From positions 54,694-118,693 of the forward strand of contig NZ_NVXQ01000006.1 of NCBI RefSeq assembly GCF_002733955.1: a stretch of DNA of 64,000 bases, given 5' to 3'. The translations under genes and the position numbers were made by a program. The DNA is from Hoeflea sp. (GTDB lineage Bacteria > Pseudomonadota > Alphaproteobacteria > Rhizobiales > Rhizobiaceae). The notes under the pieces were generated by a model. It was not told the origin of the DNA and did no database searches. It saw only the letters and a program-made list of their open reading frames with translations. This document shows positions 46,771-56,142 of the stretch, piece after piece; position 1 is the first letter of the stretch; every line of letters begins with the position of its first letter.

Positions 46771-49697
46771 ATTACGATTTCCGTCTCAATCCAGTGAAGT
46801 GCCCCGGCGCTTTGGCAAGCATTTGCGTCCAGGCAGGTTTCGCACTGCTTGTCTGCTTCATGCTGATTGGCTTTGCGCCCGCAGCCCAGGCGATCGAGCC
46901 GGTCAAGATCAGCCGCGAGGATACCGCGCTCGACCTGACAGCGACGACCGAGGTCTACAAGCGCCGCGGCGAGGCGTTTCAGGTGTCCACGGCCGCAGGG
47001 GCCGACGGCATTGTCCGCCGGATCGAGGTGCGCTCCAGCTCGCCAGAACATTCCGGCGACTGGGCGGTGTTCGCGCTCGCCAATGTCACCGACGAGCAGA
47101 TCGACCGCCTGATCGTGGCGCCGCACTTCCGGCTGGTCGGGTCAGGCCTGTTGTGGCCGGATCTCGGCTCCACCCGAATTCTCAGCATTACCCCGAGCGA
47201 GGGATTTGCGCTCGACCAGATTGAAAACAGCGAAGACGATGTCTTTCGCATCACCCTCAACCCCGGCACCGTAATCACATTCGTGGCCGAACTGGCGTCT
47301 CCGGAGCTACCGCAGATCTATCTGTGGGAACCCGAAGCCTACAAGGACACGGTCAATGCCTACACGCTCTATCGCGGCATCGTGCTGGGGATCGCTGGCC
47401 TCCTGGCAGTGTTCCTGACCATCCTGTTTGTGGTCAAGGGCACCTCGATGCTGCCGGCCACCGCAGCCCTTGCCTGGGCGGTGCTGGCCTATGTGTCGGT
47501 TGATTTCGGGTTTCTGTCCAAGCTTATCAGCGTCACACCGGGGGACGAGAGGATCTGGCGCTCGGGCACCGAGGTGTTGCTCGCGACCGGGCTGGTGGTG
47601 TTCCTGTTCACCTATCTCAACCTCAACCGCTGGCACACCAACCTCTCCTATGTGACGGTGGCCTGGATTCTGGGATTGGGCGCCCTGTTTGCGGTGGCGA
47701 TTTACGATCCGCAGCTGGCCTCGGGTATCGCCCGCATGTCGTTTGCCGCCACGGCTGTGGCCGGGGTGGCGCTGATCGCCTATCTCGGCATCAACCGCTA
47801 TGACCGGGCCGTCATGCTGATCCCGACATGGGCGTTGATTTTGTGCTGGCTGTTTGGCGCCTGGCTGACGGTGACGGGACAATTGGCCAATGACATCATC
47901 CAGCCGGCCCTTGGCGGCGGCCTGGTGCTGATCGTTCTGCTGATGGGCTTTACCGTCATGCAGCATGCCTTCGCCGGTGGCGCCTATCACCAAGGCCTGT
48001 TCTCCGACATGGAACGCCAGGCGATGGCGCTTGCCGGATCGGGCGACACGGTCTGGGACTGGGACGTCGCCCGCGACCGGGTTGTCACCTCGCCTGACCT
48101 ATCGCCCCAGCTCGGGCTTTCGCCCGGTGCGCTGTCGGGGCCAGCGCGCAACTGGCTGCCTCGGGTCCATGCCGATGACCGCGACCGCTTCCGCACCACG
48201 CTCGATGTGCTGCTTGAGCACCGCAAGGGCCGCCTCACCCACCAATTCAGAATGCGTGCCGAGGATGGTCATTATCACTGGATGCTGCTGAGAGCGCGTC
48301 CGGTGCTGGGCTCGAACAGCGAAGTCATCCGCTGTGTCGGAACCATCATTGACGTGACCGAACAAAAGACCGCCGAAGACCGGCTGCTGCACAATGCGGT
48401 GCACGACAATCTGACCGGCCTGCCGAACCGGCAGTTGTTCCTCGACCGGCTCGAAACCGTGATCAGCCTGGCAGAACTCAATCCCGACATCCGGCCCAGC
48501 GTGTTCATGATCGATCTCGACCGGTTCAAACAGGTCAATGACAAGCTGGGCATGTCGGTCGGCGACACCATCCTGCTGGCGCTGACCCGGCGCCTCAAGC
48601 GGCTGCTCAAGCCGCAGGACACGCTGGCGCGGATTTCCGGCGACCAGTTCGGCCTGGTGCTGGTTTCCGAACAGGAGGCCGTGAAGGTCGCAGCCGTGGC
48701 CGAAGCGATTTCCAAAGCGATTTCGGCTCCGATTGATTTTGCAGGACAGGATATCCGGCTGACGGCTTCGATCGGGCTTGTGACCTGGGTCGAGAACAAC
48801 GCCATTCCCGACGACCTGGTGAAGGACGCGGAACTGGCGATGTATCAGGCCAAGCGTTTTGGCGGCAACCGGATCGAACCGTTCCGGCCGGCCTTCCGAA
48901 CGGTCGGTTCGGACCGGCAGCGGCTGGAAAGCGATCTGCGGCGGGCGCTGGAACGCAACGAACTGACGCTGGTCTATCAGCCGATCGTGGAACTGAAGGA
49001 CGCCGAAATTGCAGGCTTCGAAGCCCTGCTCCGCTGGGAAGACCCGAAACGTGGCACCGTTCCTCCATCCGAATTCATTCCGGTGGCCGAAACCTCGGAC
49101 CTGATCCTGGAACTGGGGATGTATGCGCTCAAGCGCGCCGCCGAAGACCTGGCGCAGTGGCAGATGGCAATTGGCGAGATTCCAGTCTTCATGTCGGTCA
49201 ATCTTTCCAGCGCGCAATTGCTCAAGAGCGATCTGTGCAACGATGTCATCAAGGTGATTTCAGCGACGCACAATGATCCGGCACATTTCCGGCTTGAGCT
49301 GACCGAGTCCGTGGTGATGCACAATCCGCAGCAGGCGCTGATGACGCTGTCACGGCTTGCCGACGCCGGAATAGGTCTCACGCTCGATGATTTCGGGACC
49401 GGGCACTCCTCGCTGTCCTACCTGACGCGGTTTCCGTTCAAGACCATCAAGATCGACAAGTCGCTGGTCATCGACCAGTCAGACAAGGGCGGCATTCTGA
49501 TCCGCTCGATCGTCAACCTGGCCAAGCGGCTGGACATGCAGGTTGTTGCCGAAGGCGTCGCCTCGGAAGCCGATGCGATGACGCTGTCAGAGATCGGTTG
49601 CGACTTCGGTCAGAGCTTCCTGTTCGGCCCGCCGATCGGCAGCGAGTCGGTGCAGAAACTGCTCAAGGAACGGTTCCCCGTCGCCAAGGCAAACTGA
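46767..49697 (+). CDS. Membrane-bound PAS-GGDEF-EAL cyclic-di-GMP protein
   Basis: A 976-residue sensor. A signal peptide ends near AAQA, then an exported domain of about 160 residues, seven or so membrane helices (about 195-415) in the 7TMR-DISM manner, a PAS domain (about 420-535), a GGDEF domain (540-705) and an EAL domain (715-970). The GGDEF signature reads SGDQF near residue 623, so cyclase activity is doubtful. The EAL side is intact, with EALLRW, ELTES, LDDFGTGHSSL, KIDKSLV and VAEGVAS, so it most likely breaks down c-di-GMP. The ATG at 46767 overlaps the GNAT stop. Confidence 0.9.
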   Translation: MNYDFRLNPVKCPGALASICVQAGFALLVCFMLIGFAPAAQAIEPVKISREDTALDLTATTEVYKRRGEAFQVSTAAGADGIVRRIEVRSSSPEHSGDWAVFALANVTDEQIDRLIVAPHFRLVGSGLLWPDLGSTRILSITPSEGFALDQIENSEDDVFRITLNPGTVITFVAELASPELPQIYLWEPEAYKDTVNAYTLYRGIVLGIAGLLAVFLTILFVVKGTSMLPATAALAWAVLAYVSVDFGFLSKLISVTPGDERIWRSGTEVLLATGLVVFLFTYLNLNRWHTNLSYVTVAWILGLGALFAVAIYDPQLASGIARMSFAATAVAGVALIAYLGINRYDRAVMLIPTWALILCWLFGAWLTVTGQLANDIIQPALGGGLVLIVLLMGFTVMQHAFAGGAYHQGLFSDMERQAMALAGSGDTVWDWDVARDRVVTSPDLSPQLGLSPGALSGPARNWLPRVHADDRDRFRTTLDVLLEHRKGRLTHQFRMRAEDGHYHWMLLRARPVLGSNSEVIRCVGTIIDVTEQKTAEDRLLHNAVHDNLTGLPNRQLFLDRLETVISLAELNPDIRPSVFMIDLDRFKQVNDKLGMSVGDTILLALTRRLKRLLKPQDTLARISGDQFGLVLVSEQEAVKVAAVAEAISKAISAPIDFAGQDIRLTASIGLVTWVENNAIPDDLVKDAELAMYQAKRFGGNRIEPFRPAFRTVGSDRQRLESDLRRALERNELTLVYQPIVELKDAEIAGFEALLRWEDPKRGTVPPSEFIPVAETSDLILELGMYALKRAAEDLAQWQMAIGEIPVFMSVNLSSAQLLKSDLCNDVIKVISATHNDPAHFRLELTESVVMHNPQQALMTLSRLADAGIGLTLDDFGTGHSSLSYLTRFPFKTIKIDKSLVIDQSDKGGILIRSIVNLAKRLDMQVVAEGVASEADAMTLSEIGCDFGQSFLFGPPIGSESVQKLLKERFPVAKAN

Positions 49698-49716
49698 AGC
49701 CGCTTGTCAGACCTCA

Positions 49717-49733
49717 CGCACCTCACCGGTGCG
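49717..49733. terminator. Short hairpin between convergent EAL and yqgE genes
   Basis: A 6-bp stem CGCACC/GGTGCG with a 5-nt loop, followed by ATTTCT on the plus strand. It is a possible weak terminator for the thrC-EAL run. Confidence 0.3.
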
Positions 49734-49774
49734 ATTTCTCGTTGTGTTGGCTGAACCCTTGTGACAGGTCGTGC

Positions 49775-50404
49775 TCAGGCGTGGCCCGCCTGGTTTGAGA
49801 GCATGGCCGGGTGGATGCCCATATGCGCCAGCACCCGGTCGTATTTGCCGGAATGATCCTGATCGAAGACAAGGTCATCATGCCCCGGGCAGCTAAGCCA
49901 GGTGTTGGCTGCGATCTCGGTCTCGAGCTGGCCGGCTGCCCAACCGGCATAGCCAAGCAGCATGATGCCGCGCCGAGGCCCACGGCCCTCCTTGATGGCA
50001 CGCAGGATGTCGACGGTTGCCGTGAGGCAGAGGTCGTCGTTTACCGGCATGGTGGATTCGCTCATATAGTCATCGGAATGCAGCACGAAGCCGCGGCCTG
50101 AATCCACAGGGCCACCGATCTGTATCGGAAAGTCGCGCGCGCATTCGCTCACGCCATCCTTCAGGCTTTCCCGCTCTTTGCTACCGTCGCCATTGTCGAG
50201 ATCAAGATTGTCGAGCAATTCATGAAACTGGACCGGCTGCGGGCGATTGAGAATGAAGCCCATGGCGCCATCATCTGAATGGGCACAGACAAAAATCACG
50301 GTGCGCTCGAAGCGCTCATCGTTCATGCCCGGCATGGCTATGAGAAAATGCCCGTCCAGACATCCCCGGCTTGCACGAGACAATTGTTTTTCGATCCCTA
50401 CCAT
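49775..50404 (-). CDS. YqgE/AlgH family protein
   Basis: A 209-residue cytosolic protein of the UPF0301 family. The hallmarks are [21 protein letters not shown] near the start, [29 protein letters not shown] and [16 protein letters not shown]. Its molecular role is unknown; in pseudomonads it was linked to alginate regulation. The gene is alone, divergent from the DsbD-like gene and convergent with the EAL gene. Confidence 0.93.
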   Translation of the reverse strand: MVGIEKQLSRASRGCLDGHFLIAMPGMNDERFERTVIFVCAHSDDGAMGFILNRPQPVQFHELLDNLDLDNGDGSKERESLKDGVSECARDFPIQIGGPVDSGRGFVLHSDDYMSESTMPVNDDLCLTATVDILRAIKEGRGPRRGIMLLGYAGWAAGQLETEIAANTWLSCPGHDDLVFDQDHSGKYDRVLAHMGIHPAMLSNQAGHA

Positions 50405-50544
50405 CGGTCAAGCCTAGCAAGTTTCAGCATTTTGAAAAGGCCCCTCATGCAGATCAATGGCAGCTTCGGCCGCTCACGGAAAAATGACATTGGCGATGGT
50501 GTATTGATTGGATTTGGTTGCCGCGTCTCCGCTAGACTGCAACC

Positions 50545-51420
50545 ATGTTCAAACATCGCCTGAAATCCATTTCCCGCCTGCTCGCGCTTGGCCTCACTGC
50601 GCAGGCGGCTGCGCTTTCTCTCGGTCTCGCTCCGGCCTGGTCGGTCGACAGCGGCTGGGCGGAAACCGAAGGTGGGCGGATGCGGCTGGTCATCGACCCG
50701 GCCCCGCGCGACGACGGCACGATCAGGGGCATGCTCGATGTATCGCTGGACCCGGGCTGGAAAACCTATTGGCGCGACCCCGGCAGTGCCGGCATTCCAC
50801 CCCTGCTGGATTTTTCACAAAGCCGGGGCATCAGCTTCGAGAAGATGGAGTACCCGGCTCCGGTCCGCGTCGATGATGGATATTCGATCTGGGCGGGATA
50901 CACAGCGCCGGTCCAGTTCCCGCTCACGTTCCGCCCTACCCCCTCGGGCGGGACACAAATTCAGGCGCAGGCATTCATCGGCATTTGCGAAAAGATCTGC
51001 GTCCCCTTCCAGGCTGATCTGACAATCGAGCTGCCGCAAGCCCAGTCCGTTGAAGATGCAGACAACCGAGCCGTCGATGACGCTTTTGCGCGTCTGCCCG
51101 AGACCGCCGGCGCTGATTTTCGCATCGAGCAGGCGACCCTCAACCCGTCCGGCAAGCAGCTGACCGTGGCGGCGCAGCTTCCAGCCTTCCGACCCTCGGG
51201 CGTGGCCGCGGACCTGTTTGTCGCGGGACCGGAGGGCTTTGCCTTCGGGCCGCCGAAACTGATCAGCGATGTGGGCGGTCTGGCTCAATGGTCGGTGCGG
51301 GTCGATCCACCGTCGGGACACGAGATGGCTTCACAGACAGTGTCACTTGATGTTGTGGTGACGCTGGGCCAACGGGCGATGGAGCAGAGCCTTCAGGTCA
51401 GCCCCGTCGATGAACGGTAA
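50545..51420 (+). CDS. Periplasmic DsbD N-terminal-domain-like protein
   Basis: A 291-residue exported protein. The signal peptide covers about the first 35 residues. The rest resembles the N-terminal (alpha) domain of DsbD, which takes electrons from the membrane reductase to periplasmic partners. The likely redox pair is in GICEKICVPF near residues 148 and 152. The conserved GWKTYWRDPGSAGIPP near residue 70 is typical of the stand-alone form found in alphaproteobacteria. No membrane partner gene is adjacent, so its reductant must be encoded elsewhere. Confidence 0.85.
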   Translation: MFKHRLKSISRLLALGLTAQAAALSLGLAPAWSVDSGWAETEGGRMRLVIDPAPRDDGTIRGMLDVSLDPGWKTYWRDPGSAGIPPLLDFSQSRGISFEKMEYPAPVRVDDGYSIWAGYTAPVQFPLTFRPTPSGGTQIQAQAFIGICEKICVPFQADLTIELPQAQSVEDADNRAVDDAFARLPETAGADFRIEQATLNPSGKQLTVAAQLPAFRPSGVAADLFVAGPEGFAFGPPKLISDVGGLAQWSVRVDPPSGHEMASQTVSLDVVVTLGQRAMEQSLQVSPVDER

Positions 51421-51512
51421 TTTGTGCCTGGTTTCTCACAGGCAGGACTCGATATTTTCGCTGCATCACCTAGATTGCAGCTGAGATTCAAGACACACAA
51501 GGGAGCGCCGAC

Positions 51513-51998
51513 ATGACGATTTCAATTGGGGATAAACTGCCCGACGCCACGTTCAAGGAAAAGACGGCCGACGGCATGACTGAAACAACGACCAGTGATC
51601 TGTTTGCCGGCAAGAAAGTCGTGTTGTTCGCGGTTCCGGGCGCATTCACGCCGACCTGCCATCTCAACCACCTGCCGGGCTACCTGGAAAACCGCGATGC
51701 GATCCTGGCCAAGGGCGTCGATGATATTGCCGTGGTCTCCGTCAACGACGCCTTCGTGATGGGCGCCTGGGAAAAAGCCACCAACGGCACCGGCAAGCTG
51801 CGCTACCTATCGGACTGGGATGCGGGCTTCACCAAGGCGATCGGTCTGGAAGCCGATCTTTCGGCCGGCACGCTCGGCATTCGCTCGCAGCGCTATTCGA
51901 TGATCGTGGAAGACGGCACCGTGACCGCTCTCAACATCGAAGACACGCCCGGCACAGCCGTGACCTCCGGCGCAGCAACCCTGCTTGAACAGCTCTGA
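51513..51998 (+). CDS. Peroxiredoxin (Prx5 group)
   Basis: A 161-residue peroxidase of the AhpC/TSA superfamily, closest to Prx5. The peroxidatic cysteine is in VPGAFTPTCHLNHLPGY (residue 49 or 50). No second cysteine is present, so its recycling needs an outside thiol such as glutaredoxin or glutathione. The GRL-like tail NIEDTPGTAVTSGAATLL is typical. The gene has its own promoter region and ends at a strong terminator shared with the end of rnhA. Confidence 0.93.
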   Translation: MTISIGDKLPDATFKEKTADGMTETTTSDLFAGKKVVLFAVPGAFTPTCHLNHLPGYLENRDAILAKGVDDIAVVSVNDAFVMGAWEKATNGTGKLRYLSDWDAGFTKAIGLEADLSAGTLGIRSQRYSMIVEDGTVTALNIEDTPGTAVTSGAATLLEQL

Positions 51999-52023
51999 TC
52001 GTTCACGATCATTGAGAGGTTTG

Positions 52024-52055
52024 AACGGCGCTCCATCGGGCGCCGTTTATTTTTT
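52024..52055 (+). terminator. Rho-independent terminator of the peroxiredoxin gene
   Basis: An 8-bp perfect stem AACGGCGC/GCGCCGTT with an 8-nt loop is followed by TATTTTTT on the plus strand. It begins 26 bp after the peroxiredoxin stop and overlaps the last base pairs of rnhA, which faces it. Confidence 0.9.
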
Positions 52056-52484
52056 GAACGGCGCCATGCCTTCGCGCGCCAGTTCGTCGGCGCGTTCGTT
52101 TTCCGGGTGGCCGGCGTGGCCCTTGACCCAGTGCCATTTGACCTTGTGGCGCTGATTGGCCTGATCCAGCGCCTGCCAAAGCTCGGCATTCTTGACCGGC
52201 TTCTTCCCCGCGGTCTTCCAGCCGTTCTTCTTCCAGCCGAAAATCCACTTGGAAATGCCGTCCATGACATATTTGCTGTCGGTGTAAAGATCGACTTCGC
52301 AGGCGCTCTTGAGCGCATTCAAGGCCGAGATCGCGCCCAGCAGCTCCATGCGGTTGTTGGTGGTTTCGGCCTCGCCGCCGGACATTTCCTTGACGCTTTC
52401 GCCATGGCGGAGAATCGCGCCCCAGCCCCCCGGCCCCGGATTGCCCGAACAAGCGCCGTCGGTGAAAATCTCTACATGCTTCAA
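52047..52484 (-). CDS. rnhA: Ribonuclease HI
   Basis: A 145-residue enzyme that cuts RNA in RNA-DNA hybrids. All four catalytic acids are present: the Asp in [19 protein letters not shown], the Glu in [10 protein letters not shown], the Asp in [11 protein letters not shown], and the last Asp in [19 protein letters not shown]. The length is standard. Its start overlaps the thrB stop by 4 bp, so it is translated from the ispH-thrB-rnhA transcript. Confidence 0.97.
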   Translation of the reverse strand: MKHVEIFTDGACSGNPGPGGWGAILRHGESVKEMSGGEAETTNNRMELLGAISALNALKSACEVDLYTDSKYVMDGISKWIFGWKKNGWKTAGKKPVKNAELWQALDQANQRHKVKWHWVKGHAGHPENERADELAREGMAPFKK

Positions 52485-53461
52485 GATGTCAAATCCTTGC
52501 TGCGAAGGCCGTATTCGGAGCCCGAGGCAACCTGGCGATGAAAGCGCAGCTTGCGCAGATATTCGAGAGGGTCCTTCTTGACGACCAGCGCGCCTTCCGG
52601 CGTGGTCAGCCAGTCATGGAGCCGGGTGAGAAAGAACCGCAGCGCCGCGCCACGGGCGAGCAGCGGCAGAGCTTCCGCCTCGCGGGGCTCCAGCGGGCGC
52701 ACGGAATCATAGCCGTCGATCAGCGCCATGCCCTTGGTGTGGTTGAAGGCGCCATCGGCTTCAAAACACCAGGCATTGAGGCAGATGGCGACGTCGTAGG
52801 CGAAAAAATCATTGCAGGCAAAATAGAAGTCGATCAGCCCCGACAGGCTATCTTCAATGAAGAACACATTGTCGGGAAACAGATCGGCGTGAATGACGCC
52901 TTCGGGCAGACCGGTGGGCCAGTCTTTTTCAAGAGCAGCAAGCTCCTGATCGATCTCGTCTGTCAGGCCAAGCTGGACTTCATCTGCGCGCTCGCGCGAC
53001 CCGTTCCACAGCGGGCGCCAGTCTGTAACCGTCAGCCCGTTGGCGCGGCGGATGGCGAAATCGCTTCCAGCGACATGCATTTCAGCCAGCGCGCGGCCGA
53101 CTTCGCGGCAATGCTGGGCCTGGGGCTTGCGCAACCAGGCGCCATCGAGGAATGACACCATGGCCGCCGGACGCCCGGCGAGTTCACCCAGGTGACCGCC
53201 ATCACGGCGCTCGATCGGCAGCGGGCAACTCAGGCCCTTGAGCGCCAGGTGGTCCATCAGGCCGATGAAGAAAGGCAGGTCATCGCGGTTGACCCGCTTC
53301 TCGTAGAGCGTGAGGATGAAGGTACCGCCACTGGTGCGGAGCAGGAAGTTCGAGTTCTCGACCCCTTCGGCGATGCCCTTGTAGGACAGCAGCGTTCCGA
53401 CATCATACTCCGCCAGGAAGGCTCTGAGCTGATCCTCATTCACATCCGTATAGACGGCCAT
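52481..53461 (-). CDS. thrB: Homoserine kinase (phosphotransferase-fold type)
   Basis: A 326-residue enzyme with the aminoglycoside-phosphotransferase fold that phosphorylates homoserine for threonine synthesis. The start [20 protein letters not shown] is typical of this ThrB type. The catalytic motif [14 protein letters not shown] and the metal-binding [18 protein letters not shown] are complete. It lies 2 bp after ispH and overlaps rnhA, the usual order in Rhizobiales. The product goes to threonine synthase, also encoded in this window. Confidence 0.95.
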   Translation of the reverse strand: MAVYTDVNEDQLRAFLAEYDVGTLLSYKGIAEGVENSNFLLRTSGGTFILTLYEKRVNRDDLPFFIGLMDHLALKGLSCPLPIERRDGGHLGELAGRPAAMVSFLDGAWLRKPQAQHCREVGRALAEMHVAGSDFAIRRANGLTVTDWRPLWNGSRERADEVQLGLTDEIDQELAALEKDWPTGLPEGVIHADLFPDNVFFIEDSLSGLIDFYFACNDFFAYDVAICLNAWCFEADGAFNHTKGMALIDGYDSVRPLEPREAEALPLLARGAALRFFLTRLHDWLTTPEGALVVKKDPLEYLRKLRFHRQVASGSEYGLRSKDLTS

Positions 53462-53463
53462 AC

Positions 53464-54462
53464 TCAGCGCTCTCCGTTGACGAATGCCATGTCGGCAGCG
53501 GTCAGTTCCACATCGCGCAGCTCGCGGTTGACCAAAAAATTCTCGGTTTCCTGAACCGTCTCGGCCAGTTCGATTGTTGCATCGAACCGCGCCTTGAAGG
53601 CGTCGATGATCTCGGCGACGACGACTTCCGGCGCGGACGCGCCGGCGGACAGTCCCAGCAGGCGGATGTCGCCGATGGCATCCCAGTCGATCTCATGCGC
53701 GCGCTGCAGCAGGATCGACTTCTTTGCGCCGGCCTTCAGCGCCACTTCGACAAGCCGCTTGGAATTGGACGAGTTGGGGGCACCCACGACCACGAACAGG
53801 TCACAACCGGGCGCTGCCTGCTTGACCGCATCCTGCCGGTTGGTGGTTGCGTAGCAGATCGATTCCGCTGCCGGTGCGGTGATCTCAGGAAACTTTGCGT
53901 GAAGCCGGGCGATCACATCCGCGGTGTCATCCACCGACAGCGTGGTCTGGGTGACAAAACCCAATGCTGACGGGTCTGCGGGCTCAAAGGCATCGACATC
54001 CGCGACGGTTTCCACCAGCGTGACGGCGCCGGGCGGCAGTTGGCCCATGGTGCCGATCACCTCGGGGTGCCCCTTGTGGCCGATCAGCACGACATGGCGG
54101 CCCAGGCGTTCATGCCGCATGGCCTGCTTGTGCACCTTGGAAACCAGCGGACAGGTCGCATCGAGATAGAACAGGTTGCGGGCCTCGGCGTCGGCGGGAA
54201 CCGACTTGGCGACGCCGTGGGCGGAAAAGATCACCGGCTGGGCGTGATGCTCGTGCGGGATCTCATCGAGCTCCTCGACAAAGATCGCACCCAGCGCTTC
54301 CAGCCCTTCAACAACGAAACGGTTGTGAACGATCTCGTGCCGGACATAGACCGGTGCGCCGTATTTCTTCAGCGCCAGCACAACGATCTGGATGGCGCGG
54401 TCGACACCGGCGCAAAATCCGCGCGGTCCGCATAGCCTGATTGTCAAAGGTGTTCGGGTCAT
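53464..54462 (-). CDS. ispH: 4-hydroxy-3-methylbut-2-enyl diphosphate reductase
   Basis: A 332-residue iron-sulfur enzyme, the last step of the non-mevalonate isoprenoid pathway. The three cluster cysteines are in [30 protein letters not shown] and [17 protein letters not shown], with the [11 protein letters not shown] and GASAPEVVV segments of the active site. The start at 54462 ([11 protein letters not shown]) is chosen because the family begins there; the open frame extends 14 codons more. It heads the ispH-thrB-rnhA run. Confidence 0.95.
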   Translation of the reverse strand: MTRTPLTIRLCGPRGFCAGVDRAIQIVVLALKKYGAPVYVRHEIVHNRFVVEGLEALGAIFVEELDEIPHEHHAQPVIFSAHGVAKSVPADAEARNLFYLDATCPLVSKVHKQAMRHERLGRHVVLIGHKGHPEVIGTMGQLPPGAVTLVETVADVDAFEPADPSALGFVTQTTLSVDDTADVIARLHAKFPEITAPAAESICYATTNRQDAVKQAAPGCDLFVVVGAPNSSNSKRLVEVALKAGAKKSILLQRAHEIDWDAIGDIRLLGLSAGASAPEVVVAEIIDAFKARFDATIELAETVQETENFLVNRELRDVELTAADMAFVNGER

Positions 54463-54493
54463 TGGCTCATCAACAGTTTTGTTCCGCACGGTG

Positions 54494-54859
54494 TCAGCCG
54501 GCAATCAGGACAACAATCAGTGCAATTGCCGCCGGAAGCGCCTGGATGACGAATATCTTGCGCGACGCGGTTGCGCCGCCATAGAGGCCCGCAACGAGGA
54601 CGCAGCCGAGGAAGAACAGCTTCAGCTGAAAGGCAAAACCGGCATCGGGATGCAGCAGTGACCAGATCAGCCCTGCCGCCAGGAAACCGTTGTACAGCCC
54701 CTGGTTCGCCGCCATGATTTTGGTCTCGGCTGCCTGGCCAGGCTTCATGCCGAAGGCTTTCATGCCGCGCGGGGAGGTCCAGAGGAACATCTCCAGCACC
54801 AGAATGTAGATATGCTCGAAAGCGATCAGCGCCACGAGGATCAATGCCAGAATTGCCAT
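54494..54859 (-). CDS. DUF1304 membrane protein
   Basis: A 121-residue protein with four membrane helices. The motifs [14 protein letters not shown] near the start, [13 protein letters not shown] in the middle, and [24 protein letters not shown] at the end identify DUF1304. Its role is unknown. It sits between the SURF1 and ispH genes on the same strand, a place where most relatives have no such gene. Confidence 0.87.
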   Translation of the reverse strand: MAILALILVALIAFEHIYILVLEMFLWTSPRGMKAFGMKPGQAAETKIMAANQGLYNGFLAAGLIWSLLHPDAGFAFQLKLFFLGCVLVAGLYGGATASRKIFVIQALPAAIALIVVLIAG

Positions 54860-54924
54860 ATCAACGTTCCATCCGTTTCATCCTGTGGGGCTACCATGCC
54901 AAGACCGGTATGCGCCAGCCGTGA

Positions 54925-55659
54925 TCAGGATTTTCGCTTCCACCAAGCAAAAACACTCACACCCAGAAGAGCCAGTGCCAGGCCGTACCAGGTCACCGCA
55001 TATTGCAGGTGACTGTTGGGCAGGTCGATCACCGTCACCCCTCCCCTCGGCAAACCTCCGGCAACCGGGGTTGCATCGGCATCGAGGAAGAAAGGCAGCA
55101 AATCTTCGGCCGGCAGTCCGGCAGTTGCGGCCATCCGGTCGAGATCCTTCCAGTAGAAGATGTTGGCCGCTTCATCATTGTCGGGCACCATTACGGACGG
55201 CCGTTCAGACAGCCGCTCGCGCGCCAGACCCGTGACCTGTTGTTGTCCTTCAAGCAGGCTTTCGGGCCGTGTCTCCGGCTCCTTCAGGTCGTAAGGCACA
55301 AAGCCGCGATTGACGAAGAGGTAGCGGCCATCATCGATCTGCATCGGCGTGTACACATAGTAGCCGGTCTGCCCATTGAAGGTGGCGAAGAAGTGGCGTT
55401 CGCTGTCATTGAGATACCGGCCGGTCGCGTAGGCCGTGCGGTATTCGATCGGTTCGCCCGCCGCATGCGCTGTCTCGATCTCTTCAATGCTGACCGGCTC
55501 GGCATGGCTGCGCTGTTCGATGGCGGCAAGCAGACCTTCTTTCCAGGCGAGCCGCTGCACCTGCCAGGTGCCAAGCGCCAGCAGCACCGCGAAAGCCGCG
55601 GGCAGCAGGATGAGCACCGCCCAGAAACGCCAGCGCGGCGTCGCTGTCTTGACCTCCAT
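54925..55659 (-). CDS. SURF1-family cytochrome oxidase assembly protein
   Basis: A 244-residue protein with two membrane helices, one near each end (about residues 12-32 and 215-235), around a periplasmic domain. Family motifs are LGTWQVQRLAWKEGL after the first helix, FVNRGFVPYDLKEPETRP in the middle, and the closing NSHLQYAVTWYGLALALLGV. It helps insert haem a into subunit I. The ATG at 55659 lies one base beyond the DUF983 stop; a TTG five codons upstream is possible but lacks a better ribosome site. Confidence 0.93.
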   Translation of the reverse strand: MEVKTATPRWRFWAVLILLPAAFAVLLALGTWQVQRLAWKEGLLAAIEQRSHAEPVSIEEIETAHAAGEPIEYRTAYATGRYLNDSERHFFATFNGQTGYYVYTPMQIDDGRYLFVNRGFVPYDLKEPETRPESLLEGQQQVTGLARERLSERPSVMVPDNDEAANIFYWKDLDRMAATAGLPAEDLLPFFLDADATPVAGGLPRGGVTVIDLPNSHLQYAVTWYGLALALLGVSVFAWWKRKS

Positions 55660-55660
55660 A

Positions 55661-56044
55661 TCAGCCACGATCAATGGTCCCCTCGGCTGCCTTGTTGCGG
55701 TACTGCAGCGCGATCAACAGCCCCTTGGCCATGCGCAGCAACACCAGCGTGAGGACGGTGGAAAGCGGAATCCACAGGATCAGGTGCACCCACAGCGCCG
55801 GGCTGTAGTTGACCTCGAGCCACAGCGCCAGTCCGACAACCAGGAAACCGATGATCATTATGACGAAGACGGCCGGACCGTCCCCGGCGTCGGCAAAGGC
55901 GTTGTCCAGGCCACACAGGCCGCATTTCGGCTTGACGCTCAGCAGTCCGTCAAACAGCGCGCCCTCGCCGCAGCGCGGGCAACGGCCGCGCAGACCGACC
56001 TGGACCGGGTCAACCGGCGGATAGTGTGCTTCGTCTTGGCTCAT
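55661..56044 (-). CDS. DUF983 zinc-ribbon membrane protein
   Basis: A 127-residue protein with two CxxC pairs near the N-terminus (RCPRCGEGALFDG and CGLCGLD), then two membrane helices. This is the DUF983 plan, and such genes lie next to surf1 in the cytochrome oxidase operon of most Rhizobiales. The zinc ribbon may bind another assembly factor, but the role has not been settled. Its stop is one base before the SURF1 start. Confidence 0.88.
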   Translation of the reverse strand: MSQDEAHYPPVDPVQVGLRGRCPRCGEGALFDGLLSVKPKCGLCGLDNAFADAGDGPAVFVIMIIGFLVVGLALWLEVNYSPALWVHLILWIPLSTVLTLVLLRMAKGLLIALQYRNKAAEGTIDRG

Positions 56045-56142
56045 CGATCCTGTTCCTTGTCTGCGGCGCCAGGCCCTGGCTCAAATGCACAGGGCGGCAG
56101 GTTTCCCCGCCGCCCCGTAGTCTAGATAGATCCTGGACTGGA

